Shown: positions 10,638 through 21,752, counted from the stretch's first letter. The stretch: 64,000 nt of DNA from Cryptomeria japonica (GCF_030272615.1 NC_081414.1:663474938-663538937); one strand, 5' to 3'. The notes: a model not told the origin generated them from the sequence alone. Program-made: numbers and translations.

Positions 10638-12273
10638 TGATGTAGAGTAGGTAGAGGTATGGTGGTATAAGACAATTCCAAAATAGGTATAGATTACTTT
10701 GTAAGATATAAGGTAAGAAATGGCAAATTTCCTTTAGCCTAAAAACACCCTAAATGGCTCAAATGGACCAAATATGGATCAAGACTTCACCTAAGGAAAA
10801 TGATGACTTAGAATATGTTCTTAGGTATAATATAAAAGTATTCGACTGGTTTTAGTCTTCTATTCAATACCAAAATTCTCAAACTCCAAATTTGCTCCTT
10901 CTAGGCCTAGAATCCCAACTAGTGCAACAACGGGAGAAATTTAATGATAAATCCAAAATATTAAAATAAAATAGAAAAATAAAATACATATTTGGATACC
11001 CTTTTGGCTCCTCTATAACATATCCAAAGGGTTTAATAGGTTGTTTTAGAAAATATATGTTGTCCTTACAACATGCCCTATTTTTTAGCACTAAAAAGGG
11101 TGGTTTTACAAAGCAAGTACTGAAAATATGACTCCCTATCACTTATAACCACAAAAAATCAGAATAATATGGAAAATAAGGGAGGAAAATGAAATCAAAT
11201 TCGATGTATAAGGCCTCTAAGCCCACAAACCCCAAATTCTTCTCTTAAACCCTTAAAACCAAGGGTTTCTCCTATCTCCCACTTCCACTCACTTATGGAA
11301 ACAAATGATTGTTGCTAAACCTTTAGATAGGAATTTTACAACTATCCAATTCATAAAATGTACCCCTCCAATGGGTAGATCTCTCCAACCTTTATCCTAC
11401 CTAGCCTCTTCACTAGGTTTTCCAACTCAACAAATGGTGATCACCCTATCAAAACCCTATTATCTACAACTATGATAGTTAAATCATATTTTAAATGTCA
11501 AAAAGAGATCATTCCATGAGAAACATAAATCAAACATTCATGGAATGACCCTCCATGGTTAGAAACTTGTCAGAAATTGTTAAGAAACTAGTCTAAATTG
11601 CTGCAATAATGAATGTACAGTGAAAAAGCTGATTGAACAATGAACCTAAAGAATTCAAAGATGTGTAATATTCCCAAGCTGATACTCAGGAATGGTATAC
11701 CATAAATACCAAGCAAAGGAAGTCTCACAAAATCATAAAATAGCAGAAAAATGGCTTGAGAACTGAATTTTATTCAACCTTCTCTTGCAATCCATACACT
11801 TTAGGTCTTGTTTGTCCATACAAAGCATTAAAATAGCTCCCCCCAAGGTTTTTCAACCACTTATTGGTTGGTTACAATATTTATTTTCATAAAAAAGCCA
11901 CTAATCTAAGTTTCCCACCTAATTCCTTATAGACGTTGAAATTCAAATATTTGAATTTTCAACTTTTGGAAAATGTATTACAAACTGAAAACAAACATTA
12001 TTAATGATGAATTTGCATCCCATATGCCATATTTAACCATCCTAAACCTTCCTAAATCCTTTATTTGGTGTTTTGACCAAATTTACATTTTTTGACAATA
12101 AATGACAATTTTCAGGACAAAATGACAACATTTTACAATTTTGTTTTTCAAAAGCCATTATTGGCCTTAACAACTCATAGTTGATCATGTTGACATTCAT
12201 TGATGAATTAAACTCCTTCTTAGCCTCAGGTGGTTGTATGGTTGCCTTTGTTGGTCTTGGTGCCCCTGCACCA
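10638..12273 (-). repeat. 5' LTR of the GAG-only Gypsy element
   Basis: This 1636-bp repeat pairs with 7193-8593. It contains an extra segment of about 235 bp (roughly 10950-11225) absent from the other LTR. It is bordered on the right by the TSD GTTAG (12274-12278). Confidence 0.88.
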
Positions 12274-13214
12274 GTTAGCATGTTGATTGATGAAGATTTG
12301 ATTAAGTGGTGTTGGTGCAACTATTTCAGATGATTCTAACGTTCTTTTTGGTGTTTCCCAATCATGTCCTATTGTGTGCTGATGGTCTACATTGATAATT
12401 GTGCATGTTCTTGATGATCTTATGGGTCCAGTGATATTATTCATGTTATGCGGTATTTTTGGTGGTGTAACATGTTGCGATTGATCTTGGTAAGGTTTCC
12501 AGTGGTGGCGCATGTTTGAGGAGTTGATTTAGGTCCATGCTATGTTGTCTATGACATTGTATTGGTCTGGTGGTTGATTTATGTATTGTGTGATGCAATT
12601 TTGTAATTAGGTATTAAGCATTTGGCCGACCTTGTAGTCAAGGTTGATGATTTGTATAAATAGGTGTAATATTCATGTAATTTGGGTGTGGGTATTGAGC
12701 TTGCATTATTAGAGAGTGATGTATGTGCAAAAAATTAAATTCATCTTTTGGTGTGGTGTATTGAGAAGAGATTGTTGTAGAGAAGACATATGAGCTTAAT
12801 CGGAACTATCATCAGACATTAGTAGATGCTATTTTTGTAGTTCATCTTTGTCGGATTGTAGTTCAACTATCTTTGTAAGGTAGTGAACCTTCCTTGAGGG
12901 TTGTATCCTTCTGGATCATTGTAATTTGAGTAGTGAGCTATGGGTGGTGTTCTTGAATGCATGTGCATTCCCCATTATAATATTTACACATACTATTGCA
13001 GAGTATCATCTCATTATGGGTAGGTTCCTACTGTGGTTTTTCTCTTGACCATTTTTTCCACGTCAACAATATTGGTGCTATGTGTGTTACTGTTATTGTT
13101 GTTATCTTTCTTTTTGCTGCAATTGATCGTACCTGAGATAGTTCTTAATTTGTTTTATCTAGTGAAAATCAATTCACCCCCCCTCTCATTTTTCCTTCCT
13201 TGCCTTTGCCAACA

Positions 13215-13703
13215 GGTAGGAGGGTCCTCAAAGAGAACAGTCCACATCATGCAACAAGAGTTATATAGAAGAAACAACTTAAAGTGATGGAGGCAATACA
13301 TAAACAAACTATTTTAAATCATGGAAATTAGTTATAAACTACCAACAACATGCAGGCTCCAAGACTCAGCTCATAGGCCTAAATACAAAACATGTATGTT
13401 ATGCAACATCCAGGCTCAAGCAAGAGTGTGAGCCAACTCTGGACCTCCTAACCTAGAGATATATTTCCTATCTTCTTAAAATTAATTCTAAATGCTTAAT
13501 TACATTGATTTATATGATCAAGGTGATCTGTGTCGGCCCAAGGTGAACCAATCATCAATGAACAAGATGAAAAGAGTAAAAAAACAAGGTCGGCCTCCAC
13601 CAAGGAGATCCATTCAAAAAATCCATAAGATGAAGCGCAGACCTAAGGGAAGGTTGGCCACACGCCAAGGAGTGTTGGAAATAATGAATTGAAGCTCTGC
13701 AAG
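13215..13703. other. Spacer between Copia elements 1 and 2, no gene seen
   Basis: The first five bases after the Copia element 1 LTR are GGTAG and would be one copy of its target duplication; the partner is outside the window. The rest shows no recognisable coding, repeat or RNA structure. A short plus-strand frame with basic residues at 13492-13692 has no recognisable family and is not supported. Confidence 0.4.
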
Positions 13704-14253
13704 CTATGAAAATGATCCACAAGATTCACCAAAAGCAAAATAGGTCCAAGCGGTTATGAGTTCTAAGCCAAAAAACTGTCTCGGATTCCAAAAGCGATAA
13801 CTTGTTGGAAAAAGATTCAAACGTCTAGTGGTCATGCATATTACCTTAGTACAATTTCTATTAGTACCAATGTATTTAGCTTTTGTAGTAGATAAATAAA
13901 TAACATTTTGCTTCTTACTCATCCAAGAAACCAATTTCTTTCCCAAAAAAATGCACCACCACTAGTACTCTTCCAGTCATGAACATCACCTGCCCAATCA
14001 ACATTTGTAAAAGCACTCAAAGTAAAATCATCAACTTTGGGATACCACAAACCAATATCAATTGTCCCTTTCAAATATCTGAAAATCCTTTTCACAACAA
14101 CATGAGATTCCCCAGGATCAACTTGAAATCTAGCAACAAGGCATACAACATTCATAATATCCAATCTAGTCTGACTTAAATAAAGCAACCCACCAATCAT
14201 AGATCTATATACATTTTGATTTTCTTTTAGAGAATCATCATCCTTTGTAACTT
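13704..14253 (-). pseudogene. Copia element 2: end of reverse transcriptase and RNase H
   Basis: Minus-strand frames read SMIGGLLYLSQTRLDIMNVV, VARFQVDPGE, IFRYLKGTIDIGLWYPK, then AFTNVDWAGDVHDWKSTSGG and KLVSWMSKKQNVIYLSTT. This is the C-terminal part of a Copia polymerase followed by RNase H. A frame change lies near 13935. Homology to Copia ends at about 13825, after NCTKVICM, so the RNase H end and the 3' LTR are missing. The domain continues to the right of the small inverted-repeat insertion (14258-15444). The missing 3' end may reflect an ancient deletion, with the spacer at 13215-13703 joined directly. Confidence 0.85.
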
Positions 14254-14257
14254 ACAG

Positions 14258-15444
14258 GGTCAGTGCAAGAAGCTGAGTCCACTTTTTGGCCAAAAAGTGG
14301 AAGTGTTTTCCCTGATTTTCAGATTTTGTCTCATTTGAGCTTAAAGTTTGAAACACTTGGAGATTGAATCTTGGAAAAAGTCAGTAATATAAAAGATAGC
14401 CTTCTGAGTGTAATTTCCAAATATGTAATTTATTTTAATAACCACATAATAAAAAATAACTTTTGGAATGAAGTTCTAAAAACTATGTTTTCAAAATGCC
14501 TGTTTCAGGACCATGCCATGCATGTGTACGACCCACACTTTTTGACACAATTAAAATTATTTTATCAAACCATTTTGGAAAATAGTATTTAACTCACTGA
14601 AGATTGATGAGCAGATTGATGAGCATATTTTTCTGTATTTTGTTTTTAAATATTTTATTTTTTAATTAATTTTTTAATGACTGTAATTATGTTTTTAAAA
14701 ATTTCATGTGTACGACCCACATAATTTGACGTACACTTAACATTTTTAAATTTATTTATTTTTTAAATAAAAAAGAATTTTGTCTAGATTGATGACATAT
14801 AATTTTTTTTTCAAAATTCATTAAAATAAAAAAAGTTATTAAATTAACAAAATTAGTTAATATTTCAAGTTTATGGACCTGATTTAGTATAAATTAATGA
14901 AAAATAGTTAAAATAATCAATTTTTAAATAATTTTACATATTTAGAATCTAGACAGTATAATCTGAAATGGGTTTTAATTTGATGTAAAAATTCTCTAAT
15001 TACAGGCACGTAAATTATTTCAGAAGATCATATTTGTGCTTTCATTCATGGAGATTTGAATTTGCAGGTCCATGTCTTAGGTGTGGCCATCCTAGGCCTA
15101 TCCCGGGCCTAATCCCAAGCCAAGTGGCAGGTTGTGGAATCAACTTTCATAGAACGGGCCCCTTTTTTCAAACAAGGGCGGCTTGTGGAAAAAAAAGGAA
15201 AAATACTATTTAGAAACGAGGGCCCGTTTTTAAAAAATGGGCAACCGTTTTTGTAAACGGGCCCCCGTTTCTAAAAAATGGGCCCCCATTTTAGAACAAA
15301 ATGAGGGCCTGTTTATTTTTGCTTCGGGCCCCCATTACCTTTTGGCTCAGGAGCCCGAAGCATAAACGAGCCCCCGTTTATAAGAGCGCGTTTTCCAACA
15401 TGTGAACTTCCACGAATTTGTGACTCATTACCTTGCACTTGCCC
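14258..15444. mobile_element. 1187-bp non-autonomous terminal-inverted-repeat element with 4-bp TSD
   Basis: The insertion splits the Copia element 2 polymerase after GTPMVT. The left end reads GGGTCAGTGCAAGAAG and the right end, on the other strand, GGGCAAGTGCAAGGTA; about 17 of the first 23 positions match. The flanking 4-bp duplication is TACA (14254-14257 and 15445-15448). Removing the element and one TACA restores sequence collinear with Copia element 1 at about 5743-5760, an independent empty site. It has no coding capacity. The ends resemble those of the 20-kb element at 41511-61946 (GGGTAAGTGCACAAAG and GGGCGTGTGCACAAAG), also flanked by a 4-bp duplication. The interior is very AT-rich (14380-15050), with two copies of CATGTGTACGACCCACA at about 14520 and 14705. 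Confidence 0.8.
15140..15405. repeat. GGGCCCCCGTTT palindromic array
   Basis: About eight copies of a motif such as AACGGGCCCCCGTTT occur in both orientations with A/T-rich spacers. GGGCCC is itself palindromic, so the region can form several alternative hairpins. It lies next to the right end of the small inverted-repeat element, the position where subterminal transposase binding repeats are known in several DNA transposon families. Confidence 0.65.
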
Positions 15445-15448
15445 TACA

Positions 15449-16815
15449 TCTGGTCACCATAGGAGTACCAACTAACTTTGAGTCATCCAAACCAAACTTC
15501 TTCAACAATTCTTTCACATACTTGGACTAAGATATAATTTTTTTTTTATCTGACTGTGTAATTTGCAATCCCATAAAGAATTTCATCTCACCAATCATAT
15601 ACATTTCAAACTCATTCTGTATGTCATCAACAAACTTCTAGCACAAACTATCATCTCCACCAAAATAAATATCATCAACAAATACCTCAACAATTAAAAT
15701 GTTATCATGATCAATATTGAAATATAAATTACTGTCAACGATACCTTTATTGAATTCAAGCTTCATCAAATACCTATCCAATCTAGCATACCAAGCTCTT
15801 GGGGTTTGCTTGAGTCCATATAATGTTTTCTTCAATCTGCAAATTATATCTTTCTCATCTATCAATTGAAATCCATCTGGTTGCTTAGTATAAAGTTTCC
15901 CTTCCAGTTCACCATTAAGAAAGGCCAACTTGACATCCATCTGATAAACTTTGAAATCTTTGTAAGCAACATAAGTAAGAAATAATCTAACAACTTCAAT
16001 TCTTTCCACCAGAGAAAAGTCTTCTTAAAGTCAATTACTTCCATCTGAGAGTATCCCTTACAAATAAGTCTTGCTTTTTTCCTAACCACTTCACCATTCT
16101 CATCTAATTTAATCCAAAAGACCCATTTAGTTCCAATAACATTCTTATCTTTAGGTCTAGGAACAAGAATCCATGTATTATTCTTCTCTATCTGGTTCAA
16201 TTCTTCTTTCATTGCTTTAACCCAATTTTCATCTTTACATGCTTCATCAACATATTTAGGTTCAATCTTAGAAATCGAGCAATACTCTTTGGCAATTCTT
16301 CTTCTAGTCATCACACCTTTGTTCTTATATCCTATGATCTGATTCTTTGAATGATTCATTCTTGCATACCCAAGAGTCTTAGGATTTTTTTGATTTTCAG
16401 ACTCTTGAGCTCTTACTTCTGCACTATCACTGATACCTTCTCCTTCATTCTCAAGCTTTTTCAAAATAATCTGAATTTGATTGTGGGTCTACACTTGCTT
16501 TTCTTTATCTAAATTGACATCCCGATTATCTGAATCATATCCACAAGATCTGATCTGTCTCACATTGCTTTCATCAAATTTTACATTAGCACTCTCAAAG
16601 TTATCTTTCTCAATCTCTTGTTATAACACCGATAGGCCTTGCTCTTAGTAGAATAACCAAGAAAGATTCCTTCATCATATCTGACATCAAACTTCCCTAA
16701 ATATCCATCTCTTCTGATATAACATTTACTTCCAAAATTTCTGAAATATCTAACTGTAGGAGCATGGCCAAACCGTAACTCATAAGGAGTGTTATCAGTA
16801 TAACCTTTAATATGC
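15449..16815 (-). pseudogene. Copia element 2: reverse transcriptase
   Basis: Reading leftwards: the end of integrase (TPYELRFGHAPTVRYF, SKCYIRRDGYLGKFD, FLGYSTKSKAYRCYN) at 16817-16590, a linker, then NWVKAMKEELNQIEKNNTW and GTKWVFWIKLDENGEV. Further on are [35 protein letters not shown] and the catalytic box EVFVDDIYFGGDD near 15660. The frame changes near 16010 and 15655, with TAG stops elsewhere. The polymerase continues beyond the 14258-15444 insertion at 14253. Overall order and motifs match Copia element 1, so the two are members of related families. Confidence 0.87.
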
Positions 16816-17829
16816 ACTCAGTTAAGAGTATATACAACAATGCTCACAACTTCTCTCCAATAGATATGCAAAATATTTCCTTCAATCATCATAGTTCTTG
16901 TAGCTTCCTGAATTTTTCTGTTCTTCCTCTTCACAACACCATTCTGTTGATGGGTTCTAGGTGCAAATAACTATCTCTTCACTCCACGCTCTTCATAAAA
17001 TACATTAAACTCACCGGAAGTGAATTCACCATCTCTGTTGGATCCCAGACACTTCAAATTTAGTCCAGTCTTAATATCAACCATATCTTTGAAAATATTG
17101 AACTTCTCCAATGCTTTAGATTTCCCCCTTAAGAAAGTAACACACATGATCCTTCAATAGTCATCAATTAGCAACATGAAATACCTCTCCCTGCAAGCTT
17201 CTCACTCTAGAAGGACCACACAAATCAGTATGCATAAGATCCAATAATCCATTAGAACAATACTGTTTGCTTTTGAAAGTAACTCTTGTCTACTTCCCTA
17301 ATTGACATTCCTTACATTCTAGATTAGTAGGCTTTACTAACTTAGGAAGATCTCTCACTACTTGAGTAGAAATTATCTTAACTATATAATCAAAATTCAC
17401 ACGACACATTCTTATATTCCATAACCAAATTTTATCAATCTGAGAAATCAAACAACTTTTACCACCAGCATTCAAGTGAAAGACATTACCTTTAGTCTTT
17501 GTCCTTGATGCAATCTCAATTCTAGAACCACTTAAGATTTTACACTTTCCATTCTTGAATTGTAAATCATATCCCTTGTCAACCATCTATCTAACACTCA
17601 AAATATTATGCTTTATATCTTCTACATATAAGACATCATCAACATTGTGCTTACCATAAAGAGAAATGGAACCTATACCACGGATTATACCAGCTTTATC
17701 ATCACCAAATCTTACTACACCACCATCATACTTTTCCATACTCACAAAGTTACTCTTATCACCTATCATATGATGAGAGAAGCCACTAGAAATAACCCAT
17801 TCATCTTTCTCTTCAAATTTAGGAGCCAA
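16816..17829 (-). pseudogene. Copia element 2: protease, GAG-pre-integrase and integrase
   Basis: The protease region begins KDEWVISSGFSHHMIGDKS. In Copia proteases the catalytic motif here is Asp-Ser-Gly, so the first residue has been lost to Ser. Then follow YDGGVVRFGDDKAG, VDDVLYVEDIKHNILSV, GAG-pre-integrase (WLWNIRMCRVNFDYIV, CKECQLGK), integrase (LMHTDLCGPSR, FMLLIDDY) and the HQQNGVVKRK block at about 16940. Several TAG stops interrupt the frame (for example 17584 and 17291). The histidine expected in the zinc-binding WH..MCH motif is also lost (WNIRMCR). This copy is clearly inactive. Confidence 0.87.
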
Positions 17830-17989
17830 CTATTTCTCCTCATTAATGCAATTAGTAGAATTAGTAAGCAGTGGATCATCTTACTTGATAGCAATAAACA
17901 CCCATTCGTCTCCTAAATTTCTCTGATTAGATTCATCATCTATCACACCTTCATTAGCAACATAATAACATTTTTTCTAATATTTAGCC

Positions 17990-18893
17990 TTGTATGAATT
18001 GAATGGTTTCCTAGGAACTCTTTCCTGACACCTTGAAGCAAAATGTCCTATCTTGTTACATGAAAAACATTTAAGAGGTAACTTTCCTTCATACTACTGG
18101 CTCGTTTAGGCAATCTTTTGGCAATAAGCGCTTCAAGCTCCTCAAGTTCTTTTTCTTCTTCTTCAAATTCTCTCATCTCTTTCTCATATCTGGACACCCT
18201 TATAAAACTTTCTCCCATATCATATTTCTGCTTCTCGGTAACAATAGCTTTGAATGCAGATTTTGACTTAGGAAGAGATTCACCAAATTTTCTCAACTCA
18301 AAGGCAACAAGCTTTCCAATAAGCATGTCTCTAGTCACATTAGTCATTGTCTAGATCTCCTCAATAGTAGTAGCTTTATGTTTGTAAGCATGAGGCAAGG
18401 ATCTCAACACTTTAGCTACAATCTTTGATTCTTTCAACACTCCATTGACACATCTGATATTCAATACAAGCTCATTCACTTTTTGCATAAAGGAGGTAAT
18501 ATTCTCATCTTCGCCTATTCTCAACATCTCGTACTTTCCCTTTAGGCTCTGCAACTTAGCAACTTTCACATGGATGTCACCTTCATAAAAGTCTCTAGCT
18601 TCTTCTAGATCTCATGAGTAGTCTGCAAATCCATAACATTAGTCATCTCAAAATTAGTCAAGGCACTCAACAATGCTTCCTTAGCTGTAATATTGCATTC
18701 AAATTCCTTTATCTCATCTGATGTTGTAGGACCTTTTAGAGGAACATTATACACATTCTTAGTAATCTTCCAGTAATATTCATCGATGCATCTCAAGTGA
18801 CACTCCATCTGGTTTTTCCAAAGAGAGTATTTCATTCCATCAAATCTCAGACTATCCTTCTTATAAGCATAAGTTGCCATCCTGTATCACCTC
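17990..18893 (-). pseudogene. Copia element 2: gag
   Basis: The frame starts MATYAYKKDSLRFDGMKY at 18880 with the DUF4219-like N terminus (W.NQMECHLRCIDEYYWKI), followed by the UBN2 gag domain (LQSLKGKYEMLRIGEDENI, VNELVLNIRCV, VLRSLPHAYKHKATTIEEI). A glutamate-rich coiled-coil follows (EKEMREFEEEEKELEELEAL), then a zinc knuckle near 18010-18060. Three stops, at about 18603, 18351 and 18048, are all TAG. Gag is the capsid protein of the element. The start lies about 55 bp inside the primer binding site. Confidence 0.85.
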
Positions 18894-18919
18894 AAGCCGT
18901 CAAGATTCTTTCAAAGGAT

Positions 18920-18936
18920 CTACCTTTGATACCAAT
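18920..18936 (-). promoter_or_regulatory. Primer binding site of Copia element 2
   Basis: On the minus strand ATTGGTATCAAAGGTAG directly follows the LTR end CCAACA. It resembles the initiator Met tRNA complement TGGTATCAGAGC with changes in the second half. Confidence 0.65.
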
Positions 18937-20330
18937 TGTTGGCAACAAGGCATAAAACTAAGAGTGGTGGGGGGGTGAATTAGTTTTCACAAAAACTATA
19001 CTCAACACAAACACAATTTTAGATTTGATAAATAATTGTGAAAACATAAATCAATACCATATCAATAACACACATAACATCAAGAATTTTGACGTAGAAA
19101 ACCAAATTAAGGGAAAAACCACTATTGGAACCTACCCACAATATGATGATACCCTATTAGAAGTATATGAAATATTACAATGGGGAATGCAAATGCATTC
19201 AGGCACACTGCCTAGAGTTCACTGCTAAAAAACAACAACAACAACAAGGGCTACAACCCTTGGAAAGACTCACTATTTTACAAAAACATTCAGAATACAT
19301 CCGAAAGATCATAAACTGAGAGAATAGCATCTCCTCATGCCTGGTTATAGTTTCGGTTAAGTACATATACTACTCTTTCACACTTCACAATTATTCACAC
19401 TGCTTCACTACTTCTAAGAGATCAAAACATTATTCACACACATAGATACAACTCTCACATGAATATTACATATATTTATACATATCATCAGCCTATATTT
19501 CAAGGTCGGCTCAACACACATCACAAATTACAAAGATATAACCATACATGCTACAATATTACATGTAGATCAAAACAATGTTAGCTAAGACATAGTATGG
19601 ACCTAAATCACCACCTCAAACAAGAAACACCTCCAAGAATTATGCCCCAAACATCCGCAACATTCTATAATCAACATGTCAGCCAAGAACATGAAGACTG
19701 CCACTAGATCAAGGAAAAATCATTAATAACACGCACAACAATCAATGCAAACTATCAACCTGAAAAGGAAATGATTTAGGAACATCCACAAGCATCATGA
19801 ATTACCACATAAACAACAACAACAACACCACTTACTAGAATCTCCATCACCATTATACCGAACTTCAATAACACTAATTGAATTGTTTGTCAAATTGAAA
19901 GATTCACTTGTAGACCTCCAAATCATGAACCATCTGAATTAAGAACACACCAAAATGTCCAAAACACTTAGCCAAATCCACAAACCAATATATTGGAATG
20001 CAGAGTAGTGTAGAGCAAAATAGAGAATACTTCTCAACATTTAACAACTGAAAAACTAATTCCAATACTAGATCTCATAACTCAATCAAATCACCATGCA
20101 AACCTCTGAAACTTCAATTGAATCAACTAGAGATAATTATCTCAAAACCCTTTAATCTGCAACTATTCATTTGCAAACCTCTGAAACTTCAGATGAATCA
20201 ACTAGAGATACTTATCTCAAAACCCTTTAATCCGCAACTATTCATCTGCAATGCACTAGCCAAACCAACTTATTTAATTTGTTTGCAACACTGGAACACA
20301 TAGAGGAATATGTTGCCATCAATGACAACA
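18937..20330 (-). mobile_element. 5' LTR of Copia element 2
   Basis: On the plus strand it opens TGTTGGCAACAAGG next to the primer binding site and ends GACAACA at 20330; ends are TGTTG...CAACA and length is 1394 bp. The distal end matches the start of the Copia element 1 LTR (CATTGATG.CAACATATTCC). A 75-bp tandem duplication lies at 20100-20250. To the right, Gypsy coding sequence is interrupted directly at 20336, so this Copia inserted into an older Gypsy. Confidence 0.75.
20100..20250. repeat. 75-bp tandem duplication within the Copia 2 LTR
   Basis: Two units beginning AAACCTCTGAAACTTCA and ending AACTATTCATTTGC follow head to tail with a few differences. Confidence 0.8.
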
Positions 20331-20335
20331 CATCA

Positions 20336-21752
20336 CTCAAACATATATTTGTAACATTATTCCAATAGGTTCTTCTTATAGCATTACCATTGATAAGAAA
20401 AACAATCATAAGAGGATTGTATTGGTGTTGAATCTCATGGGAGGATAACTCATCTTGTGTATACAAAATTTGAGCTTTAGGTGTTGTCATGGAGTTAATC
20501 AAAGAAGCCACATTATTAGGTGTCACTATAGGTGGGACATCTAAGTTCTTTAAATAATCTTGTAACATTCTATGATGTGTGGATGAAATTTGAATCAAAT
20601 CCCAAAGAGATATCTTGGTGGGAGTAGCTTTAAGTTTTTGATTAATAAAAAAATAGGTTTTAGGGGGACCCAAAACCCCATACAATAGGTTTTGAAGGGA
20701 CCCGAAACCCTCTAGATTTTACCAGGATCTGGAACCCAACAAACAATGCTGCTCAATGATACTAACAATGAAACACAACAACCAAAATCCAGCAAAACAG
20801 GCTAACACCAGCAAAATACCAACGTAGCCACTAACATAAAGAGTCAGCCAAACAATCAACAAATAATCATTACAAATCAGGTTGTCACCACGAACACTGC
20901 TACAACAACAAACTATAGAACATAAGAGAAGAGATCGAGGGTTTGATAGGAACCCTTAGCCAACCAATAGAGATTTTTCGGGTTCCCTTAACCCGAGAAA
21001 AAATTTGCAAGCTGCTCAAAGCAAGCCCAAACCTTAACCAAAAACAACCACAATCCATACTAGGCCCTTGAAAATTGTCAGCAACCAGCCAGACAAGAAA
21101 CCACACAATAAGCATTATAAATATTAAGATCCAAACATATGCATGGGGGTTTTGAAAGGCTCCCCTAACCTTCGAGTTGGGTTCTATAATGGCACCCAAA
21201 ACCACCAGAAAGAAGCCAACCACCTTAGAGCATCTGAAAATCATACCTCTAAAAACATCACACCTCTCCACCTCTATAGGATAGGGACCCACCTCAATAG
21301 GGGCTGGAAGGAAGGAGACCTTCAGCAGAGAGAACAAAGCTTCTAACCACAAACTAAAGTCCGACAATTGAGAGATGAAACCACTAAGCTTTACTAGACA
21401 ACTGGATTTTGAAAAGTCTCTCGAAACCACTAAGCTTTAAGTTGTTCAATAAGATCATACTCTTTACCAATATTTTGTGATATATGAGGTGCCGATGGAA
21501 GAATAGGTTGAGAAGTCAGAAGTGAAGAAGGGATAACTAGAGGAGGATTAGGTTTCCTATTATTCCAAGTATTATATGTGTGGGTAATTGAATTGTATCT
21601 CTCTCGGGTAATCTGTTTAGCATACTCATAAGGACTCTTAGTGGGATAAGTGCCTTGCATAGTGTTACCCCTATATTTTTGCTTGTTCCTAAAGCCTCAT
21701 AATCAGCTATTGTTAATGTTTTAATGCTGAATTTTTTATGGCCAAACTCCAT
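20336..21752 (-). pseudogene. Gypsy gag-to-protease fragment, split by a LINE
   Basis: Reading leftwards, 21752-21444 has FGHKKFSIKTLTIADYE, then the gag C-terminal part ending GKEYDLIEQLKA. The LINE at 20637-21432 interrupts it, and the frame resumes with LKATPTKISLWDLIQISS, LQDYLKNLDVP, INSMTTPKAQILYTQDEL and LMIVFLINGNAIRRTY, ending at the Copia 2 LTR. The pattern of a gag tail (YDLiEQLK.TPakISLwdLL) followed by the hydrophobic strands leading to the Gypsy protease is what I recognise from plant Ty3/Gypsy polyproteins. The protease catalytic site itself and everything downstream are lost to the left. Confidence 0.75.
20637..21432 (-). mobile_element. 5'-truncated LINE with 11-bp TSD
   Basis: The segment is flanked by AGCTTTAAGTT at 20626-20636 and 21433-21443. 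Its minus-strand 3' end has two tail motifs, GGTTTCGGGTCCC and CTAAAACCTATTTTTT, then a short A/T tail, as expected for target-primed reverse transcription. Only about 800 bp remain. A minus-strand frame of 176 codons (20900-21430) has several GA..(K/E)P peptides shared with the longer LINE at 24313-26201, but I recognise no domain in it. The insertion lies inside the Gypsy fragment and is therefore younger. Confidence 0.82.

Larger units (their letters stand above)
7193..12273 (-). mobile_element. Non-autonomous GAG-only Gypsy retrotransposon, complete
   Basis: Two near-identical LTRs (7193-8593 and 10638-12273) flank a 2044-bp internal region. On the minus strand the LTRs open TGGTGCAGGGGC and close CTACATCA. 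The primer binding site TGGTATCAGAGC lies 3 bp inside the right LTR, so the element reads on the minus strand. A 5-bp TSD, GTTAG, is at 7188-7192 and 12274-12278. The internal region encodes gag, a zinc knuckle and an aspartic protease, then stops at the LTR. There is no room for reverse transcriptase, RNase H or integrase. This fits what is known as a terminal-repeat retrotransposon with GAG (TR-GAG), mobilised by polymerase supplied in trans. It inserted into the LTR of Copia element 1, so it is younger than that element. Confidence 0.9.
6772..13214 (+). mobile_element. 3' LTR of Copia element 1, split by a nested Gypsy element
   Basis: The LTR opens TGTTTGATATTG at 6772 and closes GCCAACA at 13214, so the ends are TGTT...AACA. 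The part at 6772-7192 is separated from 12279-13214 by the Gypsy GAG-only element at 7193-12273, whose 5-bp duplication GTTAG occupies 7188-7192 and 12274-12278. Removing the insert leaves an LTR of about 1.36 kb. Its 3' end carries the C-run and pyrimidine-rich tail (13170-13200) also seen at the end of the Copia element 2 LTR. The 5' LTR is not in the window. Confidence 0.75.

Noticed and set aside
8606-10640. Plus-strand frames of 60-126 codons across the Gypsy gag
   Set aside because: They are antisense shadows of the gag, zinc knuckle and protease frames read on the minus strand.
14258-15444. Small element considered as a hAT element because its ends can be read as CAGGG/TAGGG
   Set aside because: hAT elements make 8-bp duplications; the flanks show only TACA, and the empty site in Copia element 1 agrees with a 4-bp duplication.
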